Assembly: GCF_019915265.1 (NCBI RefSeq)
Contig: NZ_CP082780.1
Span: forward strand, 1,860,001-1,924,000
Source: Bacillus aquiflavi
GTDB taxonomy: Bacteria; Bacillota; Bacilli; Bacillales; Cytobacillaceae
Direction of reading: 5' to 3'
DNA: 64,000 nt
In this document: in pieces, positions 52,324-62,260 of the stretch
Numbering within the stretch: position 1 is the stretch's first letter
Layout: the number at the start of each line of letters is the position of its first letter
Program-made: the position numbers and the translations under genes
Notes under the pieces: model-generated
Told to the model about the DNA's origin: nothing
Database searches by the model: none
Seen by the model: the letters and a program-made list of their open reading frames with translations, nothing else

Positions 52324-53601
52324 CTACGTCGATGAATTGTCTGCTTCACACCAATTTATAATCACCAAGGCAATAATTTCAGCTGCTCGAATCATTTCTT
52401 CAAGCTCGATATATTCATTTGCTTCATGGGCAGCTTCTGTTTTTCCAGGTCCAAAGATGACTACTGGTGTGTTTCCTACAACAGAAAGGATCCCCCCATC
52501 AGTTCCCCACGGCGAAGCTTCGATGACTGGCTCTTTATTTATGACTTGTATGTAGCTATTACGAATTATTTTCATTAGTTCGTGGTCTTGTTCTAAATCC
52601 CCTGGTAGCCATCTGCCCCCGAACCATTCGATCGCTGGTGGATACTCGCTAAACCAAGAATCTATTTCTTTCAGTGAAAAAAGACATTCCTCCATTTCCT
52701 TTTCGGCATTTTTCATCGTTTCATTTGGAGCAACACCCATTCTCCCTTCTATGATCGCAACATCTGGAACAGAGGATGGCCAAGAGCCGCTATTTACTTT
52801 ACCGATATTAATCGGGATCGGAATAGGGATATTTTTATATAGAGGATCTAATATTCTTTCGTTTCTTCGTTTTTCAAGCTGTTGTAATGCTGTGACCACC
52901 TTTATCGCTTTTTCAACTGCATTCACACCTTCATATCTTGTTCCGCCATGTGCAGACTTGCCTTTCACCGTAATTCGGAACCACATTGAACCTTGCTGCT
53001 TTGGAAAGAGCTTCATATTTGTCGGCTCAGGGATTATCGCTCCATCTGCTCTGTAGCCTCGCAAAGCAGCCGAAAGGGTGCCGGCACCGCCGCTCTCTTC
53101 TTCAATCACACTTTGAAAAATGATGTCACCCTTTACTTTAATATTCAACGCGATAATGGCTTCTAATGCAAGTAAAAGAGAAACAGTGCCCCCTTTCATA
53201 TCAGTTGAGCCCCGTCCATATAGCTTGCCATCTTTTATATTTCCACTGTACGGATCATCTTTCCAATCATTACGATCTCCCTCCGGAACAACGTCAATGT
53301 GACCATTTAAAATGATTGATTTACCGCCGCCGGTACCCTTTAATAATGCCACAACATTTGGATTTCCGCTAAAATCTTTGCGATCGCAACAGAAATATTC
53401 ATTATTAATGAGTTTTACTTCTCCAAGCTCCCAAATATCAAGCTCCATCCCTAGCTGACGGCATTTTTCAATGATAATTGCCTGTGCTTTATTTTCGTTC
53501 CCTCTTGTGCTGTCTTCCTGCACTAATCTTTGCAGCAACTTGATGCCAAGGTCTTTATGTTCTTTAATCCAATTGCGGATATTCTGCTCTCTGCTTTTCA
53601 A
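52324..53601 (-). CDS. yodQ: M20 family deacylase (YodQ-like)
   Basis: 425 residues of the ArgE/DapE/ACY1 family. Metal and catalytic residues are visible: NGHIDVVPEGD (His and Asp), GRGSTDMKGG (Asp), IEEESGGAGT (Glu-Glu), and a late His in AAHEANEY. It probably removes the N-acetyl group added by YodP once the carbon chain has been processed. CTCCCC-GGGGGAGAA context upstream gives a strong ribosome site. Confidence 0.9.
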   Translation of the reverse strand: MKSREQNIRNWIKEHKDLGIKLLQRLVQEDSTRGNENKAQAIIIEKCRQLGMELDIWELGEVKLINNEYFCCDRKDFSGNPNVVALLKGTGGGKSIILNGHIDVVPEGDRNDWKDDPYSGNIKDGKLYGRGSTDMKGGTVSLLLALEAIIALNIKVKGDIIFQSVIEEESGGAGTLSAALRGYRADGAIIPEPTNMKLFPKQQGSMWFRITVKGKSAHGGTRYEGVNAVEKAIKVVTALQQLEKRRNERILDPLYKNIPIPIPINIGKVNSGSWPSSVPDVAIIEGRMGVAPNETMKNAEKEMEECLFSLKEIDSWFSEYPPAIEWFGGRWLPGDLEQDHELMKIIRNSYIQVINKEPVIEASPWGTDGGILSVVGNTPVVIFGPGKTEAAHEANEYIELEEMIRAAEIIALVIINWCEADNSST

Positions 53602-53620
53602 CCCGTTCTCCCCCTATCAT

Positions 53621-54286
53621 TCATAGTCTCTCTTTTACATTTCTATCAATTAAAAACGTACACTCGGTCGCTTTTTTAACATCTTCTATCGTATAAGGCT
53701 TGAATATTTCTAACAAAATAAGCCCTTCCACCCTGTTAACATTAAAAACAGCCATTTCTGTAATAATTAAATGGACACACGCTGCTGATGTTAACGGCAA
53801 AGTACACTTATCAACTATTTTGGGATTTCCTTTTTTATCAACATGATTCATAACGACTATGACTTTTCTAGCCTTTTGAGCAAGCTCCATCGCTCCGCCC
53901 ATACCAGGTACTTTTTTCCCAGGGACGATCCAATTAGCTAAGTCACCTTTCTTACTCACTTGAAGCGAGCCAAGTATAGTAACGTCCACTTTCCCTCTGC
54001 GAATCATTCCGAACGCAGTTGAGCTATCACAATAGGAAGCACCGTTCATGACTGTAATCGGAAAGCCGCCGGCATTACAAAGATTCGCATCTTCCTTCCC
54101 TTTTTGAGGAGTTGGACCGATGCCTAATATCCCGTTTTCCGCATGAAACATCACCTTTATATTTTGCGGAATATAATCTGGAACTAGGGAAGGGATACCA
54201 ATACCGAGATTGACGACCATCCCATTCGTAATCTCTTTTGCTGCCCGCCTTGCGATTTGCTTACGCACATCTACTCCCATGCCCAT
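53621..54286 (-). CDS. yodR: 3-oxoacid CoA-transferase, subunit B (YodR-like)
   Basis: About 221 residues of the CoA-transferase beta family, with the thioester-forming Glu in MFHAENGILGIGP and the oxyanion GGFPITVMNGASYCDS region. ATG 54286 sits 8 bases after GGGGTG; a TTG at 54292 is in frame. It overlaps subunit A by 16 bases. The pair should move CoA onto the 3-keto-6-acetamidohexanoate formed by the aminotransferase. Confidence 0.9.
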   Translation of the reverse strand: MGMGVDVRKQIARRAAKEITNGMVVNLGIGIPSLVPDYIPQNIKVMFHAENGILGIGPTPQKGKEDANLCNAGGFPITVMNGASYCDSSTAFGMIRRGKVDVTILGSLQVSKKGDLANWIVPGKKVPGMGGAMELAQKARKVIVVMNHVDKKGNPKIVDKCTLPLTSAACVHLIITEMAVFNVNRVEGLILLEIFKPYTIEDVKKATECTFLIDRNVKERL

Positions 54287-54963
54287 TTCCAATTCACCCC
54301 ATCTGAACGTATCATATAATCAACAAACACCCCAGGTGTAACAATTTCTTCAGGATCTAACTCGCCAAGCTCTACAAATTCCTCAACTTCAGCAATGGTG
54401 ATGTTTCCAGCCATTGCAACAAGTGGATTTGTATTACGCGCACTTTTATCAAAAATAAGATTTCCAAACGGATCTGCTTTTTTTGCATAAACGATTGATA
54501 CATCCGCAGTTAATGGTGTCTCAAGCAAAAATTGCTTACCATTTACTGTTACCCTCCCTTTCCCTTTTGAAACTAAATCATTATCAATTCCAATATCGGT
54601 TAATATCCCCCCTAATCCTAGACCGCCGGCACGAATCCTTTCAGCCAATGTTCCTTGCGGTGAAAATTCAACTTCAAGTATCCCTTTCGTCATTAGCTCT
54701 CCAGCAACTGGATTAGAGCCTATATGAGAAGCAATAACTTTTTTCACTCTTCCTTCCCGAACCATTTTACCTACGCCGATATGTGGAAACCCAGTATCAT
54801 TGCAAATTAACGTGATATTTTTTATCCCTTTTTTTAAAATCCCTTTAATAATAGTTGGAGGGTTTCCGATCCCTCCAAACCCCCCAACCATCAAGCTCAT
54901 GCCATCATAAAAATGATCAATGACTTTCGCTAACTTTGTTATTTTTCCAAAGGAGTTTTCCAA
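54271..54963 (-). CDS. yodS: 3-oxoacid CoA-transferase, subunit A (YodS-like)
   Basis: 230 residues with the CoA-transferase alpha motif MVGGFGGIGNP (CoA-binding Gly loop) and EFSPQGTLAERIRAGG. Length normal. It abuts the aminotransferase stop and overlaps subunit B, forming a typical two-gene heteromer. Substrate assignment follows from synteny with B. subtilis yodTSRQP. Confidence 0.9.
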   Translation of the reverse strand: MENSFGKITKLAKVIDHFYDGMSLMVGGFGGIGNPPTIIKGILKKGIKNITLICNDTGFPHIGVGKMVREGRVKKVIASHIGSNPVAGELMTKGILEVEFSPQGTLAERIRAGGLGLGGILTDIGIDNDLVSKGKGRVTVNGKQFLLETPLTADVSIVYAKKADPFGNLIFDKSARNTNPLVAMAGNITIAEVEEFVELGELDPEEIVTPGVFVDYMIRSDGVNWKWAWE

Positions 54964-56319
54964 TTAATTCTCTCCTCCTACATCACGATAAATAAACGAT
55001 TCTAACTGTTGGAATGTTTTATTCAGGAAAAAAACTAATTCATCCATTTCTTCCTTCGTAATCGTTAATGGCGGTGCGATTAAGACAGCGTCACCATCTG
55101 TTCCATCAATTCCTGAAGCAGCAGGGTACAATAATAAGCCGTTGTCTTTAGCTATTATAATAATTGTTTGCGTTACTTTTAGACTAGAAGGAAAAGAGGT
55201 CTTTGTTTTAAAGTCTTGTACAAATTCTAATCCGATTAATAACCCTCTCCCGCGAATATCACCAATAAAAGGAAAATCATCTTTCGTTTTCGTCAATAAA
55301 TCCATTAAATAAGCACTCTTCGTATGAACGTCTTGGATCACTTTATGTTTTTCCAAATATTCCAGAACAGCTAATGAAACCGCACATGATTGCGGGTTTG
55401 CACTTAATGTATGTCCACTCATAATCGCCTTCGAACCTGCTAAAATCGGTTCCATAATATGTTCCCCAATTAACGTTGCTGCGATTGCCGTGTAACCTGC
55501 TCCCATCCCTTTTCCTAACGTCACAATATCAGGCACAACGTCCCATTGTTCACACGCTAGCATTGTCCCTGTTCGGCCGAAGCCTGTCATCACTTCATCA
55601 GCAATAAACAAAATTTCATGCTTTTCACATATATCTTTAATCACTTTGTAATAATCCTTTGGCGGTGTTATCGCTCCGCCAGCCGCTCCAATAACAGGTT
55701 CAGCAATAAATGCTGCAATTTGATCTGCACCAATCCTTCGAATCACCGTCTCTAGCTCATGAGCACAGGGGTAACCACAATCAGGTGCTTCCTTATTATA
55801 AGGACATCGGTAACAATATGGTGGGTGGATAACTGGATACTCTTCTAATAAGGGAACAAACCGTGCTCTTCGACCAGTATGACCAGACATTGAAAGGGCA
55901 CCAAGGGTAATCCCGTGATAACTCATCCATCTAGATAACACTTTAAGTTTTGTATTTTTCCCTTTCTCCTGCCAATATTGAATCGCAATTTTCATTGCAG
56001 TTTCATTTGCTTCGGAACCGCTATTAACAAAAAAACACCATTTTAAATTCCCAAAAATCGTTTCGGAAATTTTCTTCGCTAACTTTTCAGCCGGTTCACT
56101 CGTAAATTGAGAACGGTACACGAACGATACGCGTTTAGCTTGTTCATGCATGGCATCAATAATTTCTTCTACGCCATGACCGATATTAGCGGTAATTGCA
56201 CCGGAACAAGCATCCAAATATTTCTGTCCCTCTTTATCGTATAAATAAACCCCTTCTCCATAATCAATTACTGGAAACTGTGCATCAAGCATTGGTTTAA
56301 TTAAGTATGTTTGATCCAC
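54964..56319 (-). CDS. yodT: Class III aminotransferase of the beta-lysine pathway (YodT-like)
   Basis: 451 residues, PLP fold-type I class III: SGSEANETAMKIA, DEVMTGFGRTG and the Schiff-base Lys in TLGKGMGAGY. GTG 56319 follows GAGGTGAGG. It probably transaminates N6-acetyl-beta-lysine to the 3-keto acid. It is the first gene of the operon, with a sigma-E-like promoter 57 bases upstream. A Cys-rich insert (YCYRCPYNKEAPDCGYPC) could bind a metal. Confidence 0.9.
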   Translation of the reverse strand: MDQTYLIKPMLDAQFPVIDYGEGVYLYDKEGQKYLDACSGAITANIGHGVEEIIDAMHEQAKRVSFVYRSQFTSEPAEKLAKKISETIFGNLKWCFFVNSGSEANETAMKIAIQYWQEKGKNTKLKVLSRWMSYHGITLGALSMSGHTGRRARFVPLLEEYPVIHPPYCYRCPYNKEAPDCGYPCAHELETVIRRIGADQIAAFIAEPVIGAAGGAITPPKDYYKVIKDICEKHEILFIADEVMTGFGRTGTMLACEQWDVVPDIVTLGKGMGAGYTAIAATLIGEHIMEPILAGSKAIMSGHTLSANPQSCAVSLAVLEYLEKHKVIQDVHTKSAYLMDLLTKTKDDFPFIGDIRGRGLLIGLEFVQDFKTKTSFPSSLKVTQTIIIIAKDNGLLLYPAASGIDGTDGDAVLIAPPLTITKEEMDELVFFLNKTFQQLESFIYRDVGGEN

Positions 56320-56375
56320 AACCTCACCTCATCCCTGTAATGAAAACGTTTTTAATATTTTGATGTATTCTATAA

Positions 56376-56402
56376 ATTGTATGACTTGAAATTAGGAATG
56401 TT
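56376..56402 (-). promoter_or_regulatory. Candidate sigma-E promoter of the yodT operon
   Basis: AACATT at 56402-56397, 13-base spacer, CATACAAT at 56383-56376. The -10 matches the mother-cell sigma-E consensus CATACA-T exactly; the spacer is about one base short of usual. The equivalent B. subtilis operon is sigma-E dependent. Confidence 0.55.
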
Positions 56403-56439
56403 TCATGAAAATTAATATCTTTTTGTTTCTGCTTCATAT

Positions 56440-56683
56440 CACACCTTAACTTGTACATAACATTCGATGGAGAACTTTTTTGGCATCTTAAAGCAAGAAA
56501 TGTATTATGGAGAGAAGTTAGTAAGTTATGAAGAATAAAAACAACAGATTGAAGAATACATCTACTGGTATAACCACGAACGATCAAAAGTAAAATTGAC
56601 TGGACCGAGTCCGGTCGAATACCAAAATCAATCCAGCCAATTAGCTGCATAATAAAAACTCTAACTTTAAGGGGTCACCACCG
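56440..56683 (+). mobile_element. IS3-family (IS150-like) insertion sequence remnant, 3' end
   Basis: The C-terminus of an IS3-type OrfB transposase is readable from about 56465: MENFFGILKQEMYYGE, QQIEEYIYWYNHER and KLTGPSPVEYQNQSSQ, ending at TAA 56650-56652. A TAA interrupts it after VSYEE. A TAACTTT-AAGGGGTCA inverted-repeat-like end follows at about 56665-56680. The rest of the element is missing. Confidence 0.82.
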
Positions 56684-56858
56684 TTTCGATCTATCTTTTT
56701 CAAAATATGCTCTTTAATTTTGTTTGCATATTTATGAAATTGAGGCTTAGTGAATCAAGAGATTGATTTCTAGGCTTCGCAGGCATGCCGCAAAACTCCA
56801 TTACTTGGAACGCTAGCACGCCCGCTATTCTTTTTTACAAATCTGTCCAAGTAATTTC

Positions 56859-57839
56859 TTATTCTGCCTGTTCAATCATAATTTTTGTTTCAGTTCCCTT
56901 TGCCTCTATTATTGCTTTGGCACCTATCGGAAAAGTAGCAAACGGATTGACATGGCCGATATTCACATTTGCAATCACAGGAATATGCGCCAGCTCTGCC
57001 TTTGATTTTACTATCCTCTGCAGCGCCTCATCAGTCATGTTAGAGCCTTTTTGAAATCTTCCAATTAATAGTCCTTTAATCAATTGAGCATCTCGTAAAT
57101 ACAGAAGCGATTGGAGGTTGCGGTCAAATGAAAGAGGGTGTGTTTCTTCGTCATCCTCAATAAATAAAATGGCATTCTTTAAAGATGGCATATATTCAGT
57201 CCCTTGCAACAAGTTTAATGTTGAAAGATGACCACCAATAATCTTGCCTTCACTTTTTCCTTCATTTAAGACGAAGTAACCATCTTGGTGATAGAATGTC
57301 ACGTCTTGTTGATCACGATACCAAGGATCGTCACTCCACGTTTTTGAAGGTTCGATTTCATATGTACCATCGTTCGTTACCGCACTTAAAAATGATTGCA
57401 ATGTATAATCAAACCCATATTTAATCCCAAATGTAGAAAAAAAAGGACCTGAATAAGTTACGAGACCCGACTTTTTATAGATAGCTAGGCCTAAAGCCGT
57501 AATATCACTGTAACCACAAAAGATTTTTGGATTTTTACGAATTAAGTCGTAATCTATATATCGCAACAGTTGATTTGAATTATAGCCCCCTAAAGCTGTT
57601 AAAATTCCTTTCACGCTCGGATTCCGAAAAGCCTCGTGTAAATCTTCAATTCGTTCCGAAATGGAGGAACTAAAAAACTCATCGTGAGTGTTGACATGCC
57701 TTCCAAATGTTACTTTAAACCCAAGATTATGTAACCGGGCTGCGGCATTTTCTACTTGTTCGCCTTTTACAACTGCCATACTTGTTGACGATGCAATGAC
57801 GCGGATTTCATCACCAATTTTAAGCTTATTAGCAAACAT
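56859..57839 (-). CDS. S66 family serine peptidase (LdcA/MccF-like)
   Basis: About 326 residues. The S66 nucleophile is in CGYSDITALGLAIY, and the Glu/His charge-relay residues are in FIEDDEET and IGHVNPFATFPIG. MccF members cleave microcin C-type nucleotide peptides and LdcA members trim murein tetrapeptides. The long loop and GFQ-type features suggest the MccF side, uncertainly. ATG 57839 has GGAGGG upstream; the frame continues to 57854. Confidence 0.83.
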   Translation of the reverse strand: MFANKLKIGDEIRVIASSTSMAVVKGEQVENAAARLHNLGFKVTFGRHVNTHDEFFSSSISERIEDLHEAFRNPSVKGILTALGGYNSNQLLRYIDYDLIRKNPKIFCGYSDITALGLAIYKKSGLVTYSGPFFSTFGIKYGFDYTLQSFLSAVTNDGTYEIEPSKTWSDDPWYRDQQDVTFYHQDGYFVLNEGKSEGKIIGGHLSTLNLLQGTEYMPSLKNAILFIEDDEETHPLSFDRNLQSLLYLRDAQLIKGLLIGRFQKGSNMTDEALQRIVKSKAELAHIPVIANVNIGHVNPFATFPIGAKAIIEAKGTETKIMIEQAE

Positions 57840-58003
57840 AAACTTCCCTCCCACCTTATTTCATTCATTATTGCAAAAATTTTGTCGAAAATAAATGTTC
57901 TTTTTTGCTGATTTATCTACAAGTCTTTAAAGGAAATTTAAATATTTTGAGGAATTTGTTTAATAGACCATAATTTCATAAAACAAGGGGATATTTCATT
58001 CAT

Positions 58004-59221
58004 ATGGTAACCTTCTACTCTTACATTGTTCGATTTATTTTAACTTTACGTTTAGGTCTTTCAAAACCACAGATGAAACATATGCTAACATTTATTCACG
58101 GAATTATTTTAACTGACGGCAGAAAGACTGTTTCACAAATACGGCGATCTACTCACAACCCTCGTGATCTTAGCAGTATGACACGATTTCTCAACGAATC
58201 TCCATGGTGTTCTCGCCGAGTAACCGATCGGCGCCACGAATTTATTATAAATACAATGAAACAAGCTCGTAACAAACAAATTGACAAACAACCGACCTTT
58301 TTCATTATTGATGATACCCAAGCAAAAAAGCATCGTTCCACTAAACGAATGGAAGGCTTAGACATGCATTTTTCACATGCAGATCGGAAAAGGGTGTGGT
58401 CACACAGTATTGTTACAGCCCATATTGTGAGCGGGGATTATTCATTCGCTTGGGATTTTCGTTCTTATTATCGTGAACCTTACTGTCAAAAACATGGACT
58501 CACCTTTAAAAGTAAAAATGATTTAGCAATCGAATTAATCGAAACGTATAAAGCTTCTTCCGATGAAAAAGTTTATGTTCTTGTCGACAGTTGGTATATG
58601 AGCAAAAAACTAATAGAAGCGTGTAAAGCAAAGGGTTTTTATCTAATTGGCGGCCTTCGCACAAACAGAAAAATCCGTGCAAAAAATCGCAAAATGAAAA
58701 TAAGTGAATTTGCTGCAAATCATCTTCAACAATCTGATCTCCGCTCCGTTACAGTGGATGATCGTCATTATAAAGTGTATAAATGTAAAGAATATTGTGG
58801 TGAAACTGAGAAGTCGACTATCCTGCTCTCCTGGAAAGACAAATGTGATGGAGGAAAAAAACCGTTTTGTCTCCTATGCACTGATAACAGCCTTGATCTC
58901 GTGACGATCTTGCAATACTATGACGTGCGTTGGAATATTGAAACAGGATATCGTTATCTCAAAGATTTACTCGGTTTTAACGATTATCAGCTACTTTCTC
59001 GTAAGGGTATTGAACGTTTTTGGTGTATGCAGTTTTTGACCTATAACTTTCTAGAGTATCAACGAAAAAAATGGGAAGACGGAACTACACTTACAATTGG
59101 TGATGTAGTTCGAAGAATACGAAAAGACCATCTTGGGCTACTTGTTGTCTATGCATATGAACAAGGTCTTACCCAGAAGCCACTTATGGAAGTGTTAAAA
59201 AGTCTTAAACTGACTGCCTAA
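58004..59221 (+). mobile_element. IS701-type DDE transposase (intact ORF)
   Basis: 405 residues. The DDE catalytic residues appear in FFIIDDTQAKKH (Asp), VLVDSWYMSK (Asp) and DVRWNIETGYRYLKDLL (Glu in the Y-x2-R-x3-E-type helix), characteristic of IS701/IS4-related transposases. Unlike most broken genes in the window the frame is complete. I could not identify convincing terminal inverted repeats: the flanks 57900-58003 and 59222-59330 show only weak similarity. Confidence 0.85.
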
Positions 59222-59611
59222 AAAAAAAGAAAGTATACCCATACTATAACTATGCCGTTTTCATAGGACTTTAGTAAAATTTGCAATACTCTAGTTCATA
59301 TACATAAAACGAAACTCCTATAAGTAAAATTTTACTTAAATGAAAAAAGAAGCTAGACTAATTTATCAAAACCTAAATTTTAAAAAGGACATAACTTATT
59401 TTATATGCCTAGTATTATGTTAAGTCCTGTCTTGTTCAACTAACGCCCTGTTTGTTGAACAAGTATTAGTATCATTTAACATTCCCCTAAAAAGTATAAG
59501 GTGATATAGATTTTAACAACCTTTCTACTCCGTCTTTGTGGTAGGGCATTAAATTATTTGCAATAGTCCATCTTATCAATCTTCAACTAAACTGTCCTGT
59601 TAATGATAGAA
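59222..59611. other. Non-coding region after the transposase
   Basis: AT-rich; includes an imperfect inverted repeat CTTGTTCAACTAACGCCC...TTGTTGAACAAG near 59430-59463, possibly an insertion-element scar. No gene seen. Confidence 0.45.
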
Positions 59612-59651
59612 AAGAGGATATATGCTTATATATTGATCATCATATCCTCTT
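59612..59651 (-). terminator. Terminator of the msrA-msrB operon
   Basis: AAGAGGATAT / ATATCCTCTT with TTTTCT on the minus strand. Confidence 0.8.
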
Positions 59652-59699
59652 ATTAGTTTAGTTTATTTATTAAATGTATGGAACGAACTGCCTGTCAAT

Positions 59700-60122
59700 T
59701 TATTTATCTTCAAACAAATGTAAAAATTGACCATAGCCTTCTTCTTCAAGCTTTTCTTTTGGGATAAATTTAAGCGCAGCTGAATTAATACAATACCTCA
59801 ACTTCGTAGGACCGGGACCATCATTGAAAACATGTCCTAAGTGTGAATCTGCTGTCTTGCTTCTTACCTCAGTTCGAACCATCGAATGACTAAAATCTGC
59901 TTTTTCGATTATTTCATCCTCGCGTAACGGCTTTGTAAAGCTAGGCCAGCCGCAACCAGCATCATATTTATCTATTGAACTAAATAACGGCTCTCCTGAC
60001 ACGATATCTACATAAATTCCTTCGCGAAAATCATTCCAATACTCATTTTGAAACGGCGGCTCTGTACCATTGTTTTGAGTCACTTCGAATTGTAATGGAG
60101 TTAAATTACGTTTATTTTTCAT
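59700..60122 (-). CDS. msrB: Peptide-methionine (R)-S-oxide reductase
   Basis: About 140 residues with MsrB hallmarks: [20 protein letters not shown] and the catalytic Cys in [12 protein letters not shown]. The zinc-binding CxxC pairs found in many MsrBs are absent. The third ATG (60122) is preferred because GGAGG lies 9 bases upstream. It overlaps msrA by 11 bases. Together they repair both diastereomers of methionine sulfoxide. Confidence 0.95.
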   Translation of the reverse strand: MKNKRNLTPLQFEVTQNNGTEPPFQNEYWNDFREGIYVDIVSGEPLFSSIDKYDAGCGWPSFTKPLREDEIIEKADFSHSMVRTEVRSKTADSHLGHVFNDGPGPTKLRYCINSAALKFIPKEKLEEEGYGQFLHLFEDK

Positions 60123-60666
60123 CATCATTTACCTCCCAATGCTGCTTCAAAAAGTCATCTCTTCCTGATCCTGTTCGATATGAGTAATAACGAGTTGGGT
60201 TTTTTTTATAAAAGTGTTGGTGATATTCTTCAGCAGGATAAAATTCTTTTGCAGGCAAAATTTCCGTTACAATTGGTTTTTGAAAACGGCCGCTTTCTTC
60301 TAGCTCTTTTTTTGAACTCTCTGCAAGCTCCTTTTGTTTATGATGATGATAAAAAATAGCCGTTTTATATGAACCTCCCCGATCATAAAATTGTCCGCCG
60401 CTGTCTGTTGGATCAATTTGTTGCAAGAAAATTGTTAATAATCGTTCATAAGGAAAAATAACCGGATCAAAAGTAATTTGTACAGCTTCATAATGACCTG
60501 TTGCTCCCGAGCATACTTCCTCGTAAGTTGGGAATTTTGTCGTCCCGCCTGTATAACCTGAAACAACTTTGATGATACCTGGCTGTTCATCAAAAGGCTT
60601 TACCATGCACCAAAAACATCCCCCTGCAAAAGTAGCTAACTCATATTGTTGTTCGTTTGCTTCCAT
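60112..60666 (-). CDS. msrA: Peptide-methionine (S)-S-oxide reductase
   Basis: About 184 residues with the catalytic motif [11 protein letters not shown] and the conserved [17 protein letters not shown] and YHQHFY-type residues ([10 protein letters not shown]). ATG 60666 follows GAGGTGG; the frame extends to GTG 60675. It overlaps msrB. The pair sits next to ypmS/ypmR as in B. subtilis. Confidence 0.96.
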   Translation of the reverse strand: MEANEQQYELATFAGGCFWCMVKPFDEQPGIIKVVSGYTGGTTKFPTYEEVCSGATGHYEAVQITFDPVIFPYERLLTIFLQQIDPTDSGGQFYDRGGSYKTAIFYHHHKQKELAESSKKELEESGRFQKPIVTEILPAKEFYPAEEYHQHFYKKNPTRYYSYRTGSGRDDFLKQHWEVNDDEK

Positions 60667-60702
60667 TTTCTCCACCTCTTTAAATCATCATCTTTTCCAA
60701 TT

Positions 60703-61284
60703 CTATTTTGTCGGAACAAGTAATGTAAAGGATATATCATCTTTTTGCAAATCAAATGTATTTACTAGTAATTTTATATCACTTTTTAGCTCCATGTTTT
60801 GCATTGAGACATATATTATTTTATCATTCGGCTGAATTTTCACCCATTTTGGCAAGTGATAACGGTCTTGAATAAATTTTAATACATAAGAAACAGGTAA
60901 ATTAAGTTCCCCAATTGCAATTGATTTTTGTCTTAAAATTAAATCGCCATTTTCTAATGCTTCAGGCTCAAAAGTTAGTTTCATCTCGATATTTTTACTA
61001 AATACTCGAAGCGTGCCGTATAACTCTACATCATCGTCGAGTTTCACTTCATAATGGATCGGTCCAGTCAATCCTTCCTTATCAAGATAATGATTAATCA
61101 CTTCATTAAGGTCAGCCTTATTTGTCTGAATTGGTAAGTGAACGGCTTCTTCGTGCATTGATTTTTTTTCACTGTCAATGCGTTCTTCTTTCGCAGGTAT
61201 AGTAATTAAAATAAGGATAGAAATAATGATCGCCCCATTAATACCTAGCAAAAGAAAAAACAATAACTTATATTTATTTTTCAT
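60703..61284 (-). CDS. ypmS: YpmS-family (DUF2140) membrane-anchored protein
   Basis: 193 residues: one N-terminal membrane segment (about 8-30) and an extracytoplasmic domain with repeated beta strands (DVELYGTLRVFSKNIEMKLTFEPEAL, GELNLPVSYVLKFI) typical of YpmS. It overlaps ypmR by one base. Function unknown. Confidence 0.88.
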   Translation of the reverse strand: MKNKYKLLFFLLLGINGAIIISILILITIPAKEERIDSEKKSMHEEAVHLPIQTNKADLNEVINHYLDKEGLTGPIHYEVKLDDDVELYGTLRVFSKNIEMKLTFEPEALENGDLILRQKSIAIGELNLPVSYVLKFIQDRYHLPKWVKIQPNDKIIYVSMQNMELKSDIKLLVNTFDLQKDDISFTLLVPTK

Positions 61285-62114
61285 TACCTTTCTGTCTCCT
61301 CTTTCCTTAGAGCAAAATTTCTTTCTGCTAATTGATCAATAATTTCTTCATCTAGTTCTTTGTATAATCGTTCTGCAATCAGTTCATAACCTTTATCATT
61401 TGGATGAAAATAATCTGAATAAAGTAAGCTTTCTCCATAATTTTCAAACAAATCATCTATCGGAACAAAATAAGCATGACGATATGTTCCGACAATCGAC
61501 TCACTCATCGTATTCCAGTCATCGATAATTTTATTTAATTCCTTTAAATCAGAAAACCATGTAAAAAAAGGGTTATATAGTCCAACAAGGACAATCATAC
61601 TATCTTCATTTGCCGTTCGAACTGTACTTAATATATCATGTAATCGCTCTTTAAACTGTTTTTTTGCACCGTCAAAGTGCTCAAGCTTTAATTGAGAAAT
61701 ATTTTCTCTTACAACTTTCATGATATCATTGCCGCCAATTGTAATGATCACAATATCAGCATCTTTTATAGTTTCCAATACGGGGGCAGTATCAAGTCTT
61801 TTTAACAGCTGATCCGATCTATTTCCTTTAATACCCAAATTGGAAATTTCAATTTCTTTGACACCCTTTTCCATTTCTAAATAATTTTTTAAATATGGTA
61901 AATAGCCACCTCGTTCCGTGCTGTCACCGATCCCTTTTGTTAACGAGTCTCCAACAGAAACTACGGTAAGATTTTGAGGGATAAAATCTTTTGGAATTTC
62001 ACTCTTTAACATAAGAGATGTTTCCTTCTTTTTGTTCAATTCTCCACCTGTAGATATGCTGCAAGCAGTAATTAAAAAAAGAGTTAACGAAAGTAAGGTG
62101 AATATTTTTCTCAT
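61284..62114 (-). CDS. ypmR: SGNH/GDSL hydrolase lipoprotein (YpmR-like)
   Basis: 276 residues with a lipoprotein signal (LITAC) and SGNH blocks: VVSVGDSLTKGIGD (Ser), SNLGIKGNRSDQLL (Gly), TIGGNDIM (Asn) and DYFHPNDKGYELIA (Asp/His). All catalytic residues are present, so an esterase acting at the outer membrane face is likely. It is paired with ypmS as in B. subtilis. Confidence 0.9.
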   Translation of the reverse strand: MRKIFTLLSLTLFLITACSISTGGELNKKKETSLMLKSEIPKDFIPQNLTVVSVGDSLTKGIGDSTERGGYLPYLKNYLEMEKGVKEIEISNLGIKGNRSDQLLKRLDTAPVLETIKDADIVIITIGGNDIMKVVRENISQLKLEHFDGAKKQFKERLHDILSTVRTANEDSMIVLVGLYNPFFTWFSDLKELNKIIDDWNTMSESIVGTYRHAYFVPIDDLFENYGESLLYSDYFHPNDKGYELIAERLYKELDEEIIDQLAERNFALRKEETER

Positions 62115-62236
62115 CTCATCACCCGCCTCTACAAATTATATTTATTATAACACGTTCGTCCACATTCAAAACAAAGTGAATATTTATGACGATAAGTCTT
62201 TTATCACATTAGTGAAGTATATCTGCCGTATAAAAA

Positions 62237-62260
62237 AAATAGGTCTTCTCGACCTATTTT
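62237..62260 (-). terminator. Terminator overlapping the ypmQ stop codon
   Basis: AAAATAGGTC / GACCTATTTT; the ypmQ TAG stop lies inside the left arm on the minus strand, and TTTTTTT follows. Confidence 0.8.

Noticed and set aside
57900-59330. Terminal inverted repeats of the IS701-type element
   Set aside because: Candidate ends around 57920 and 59280 share only a few bases in inverted orientation; boundaries left undefined.
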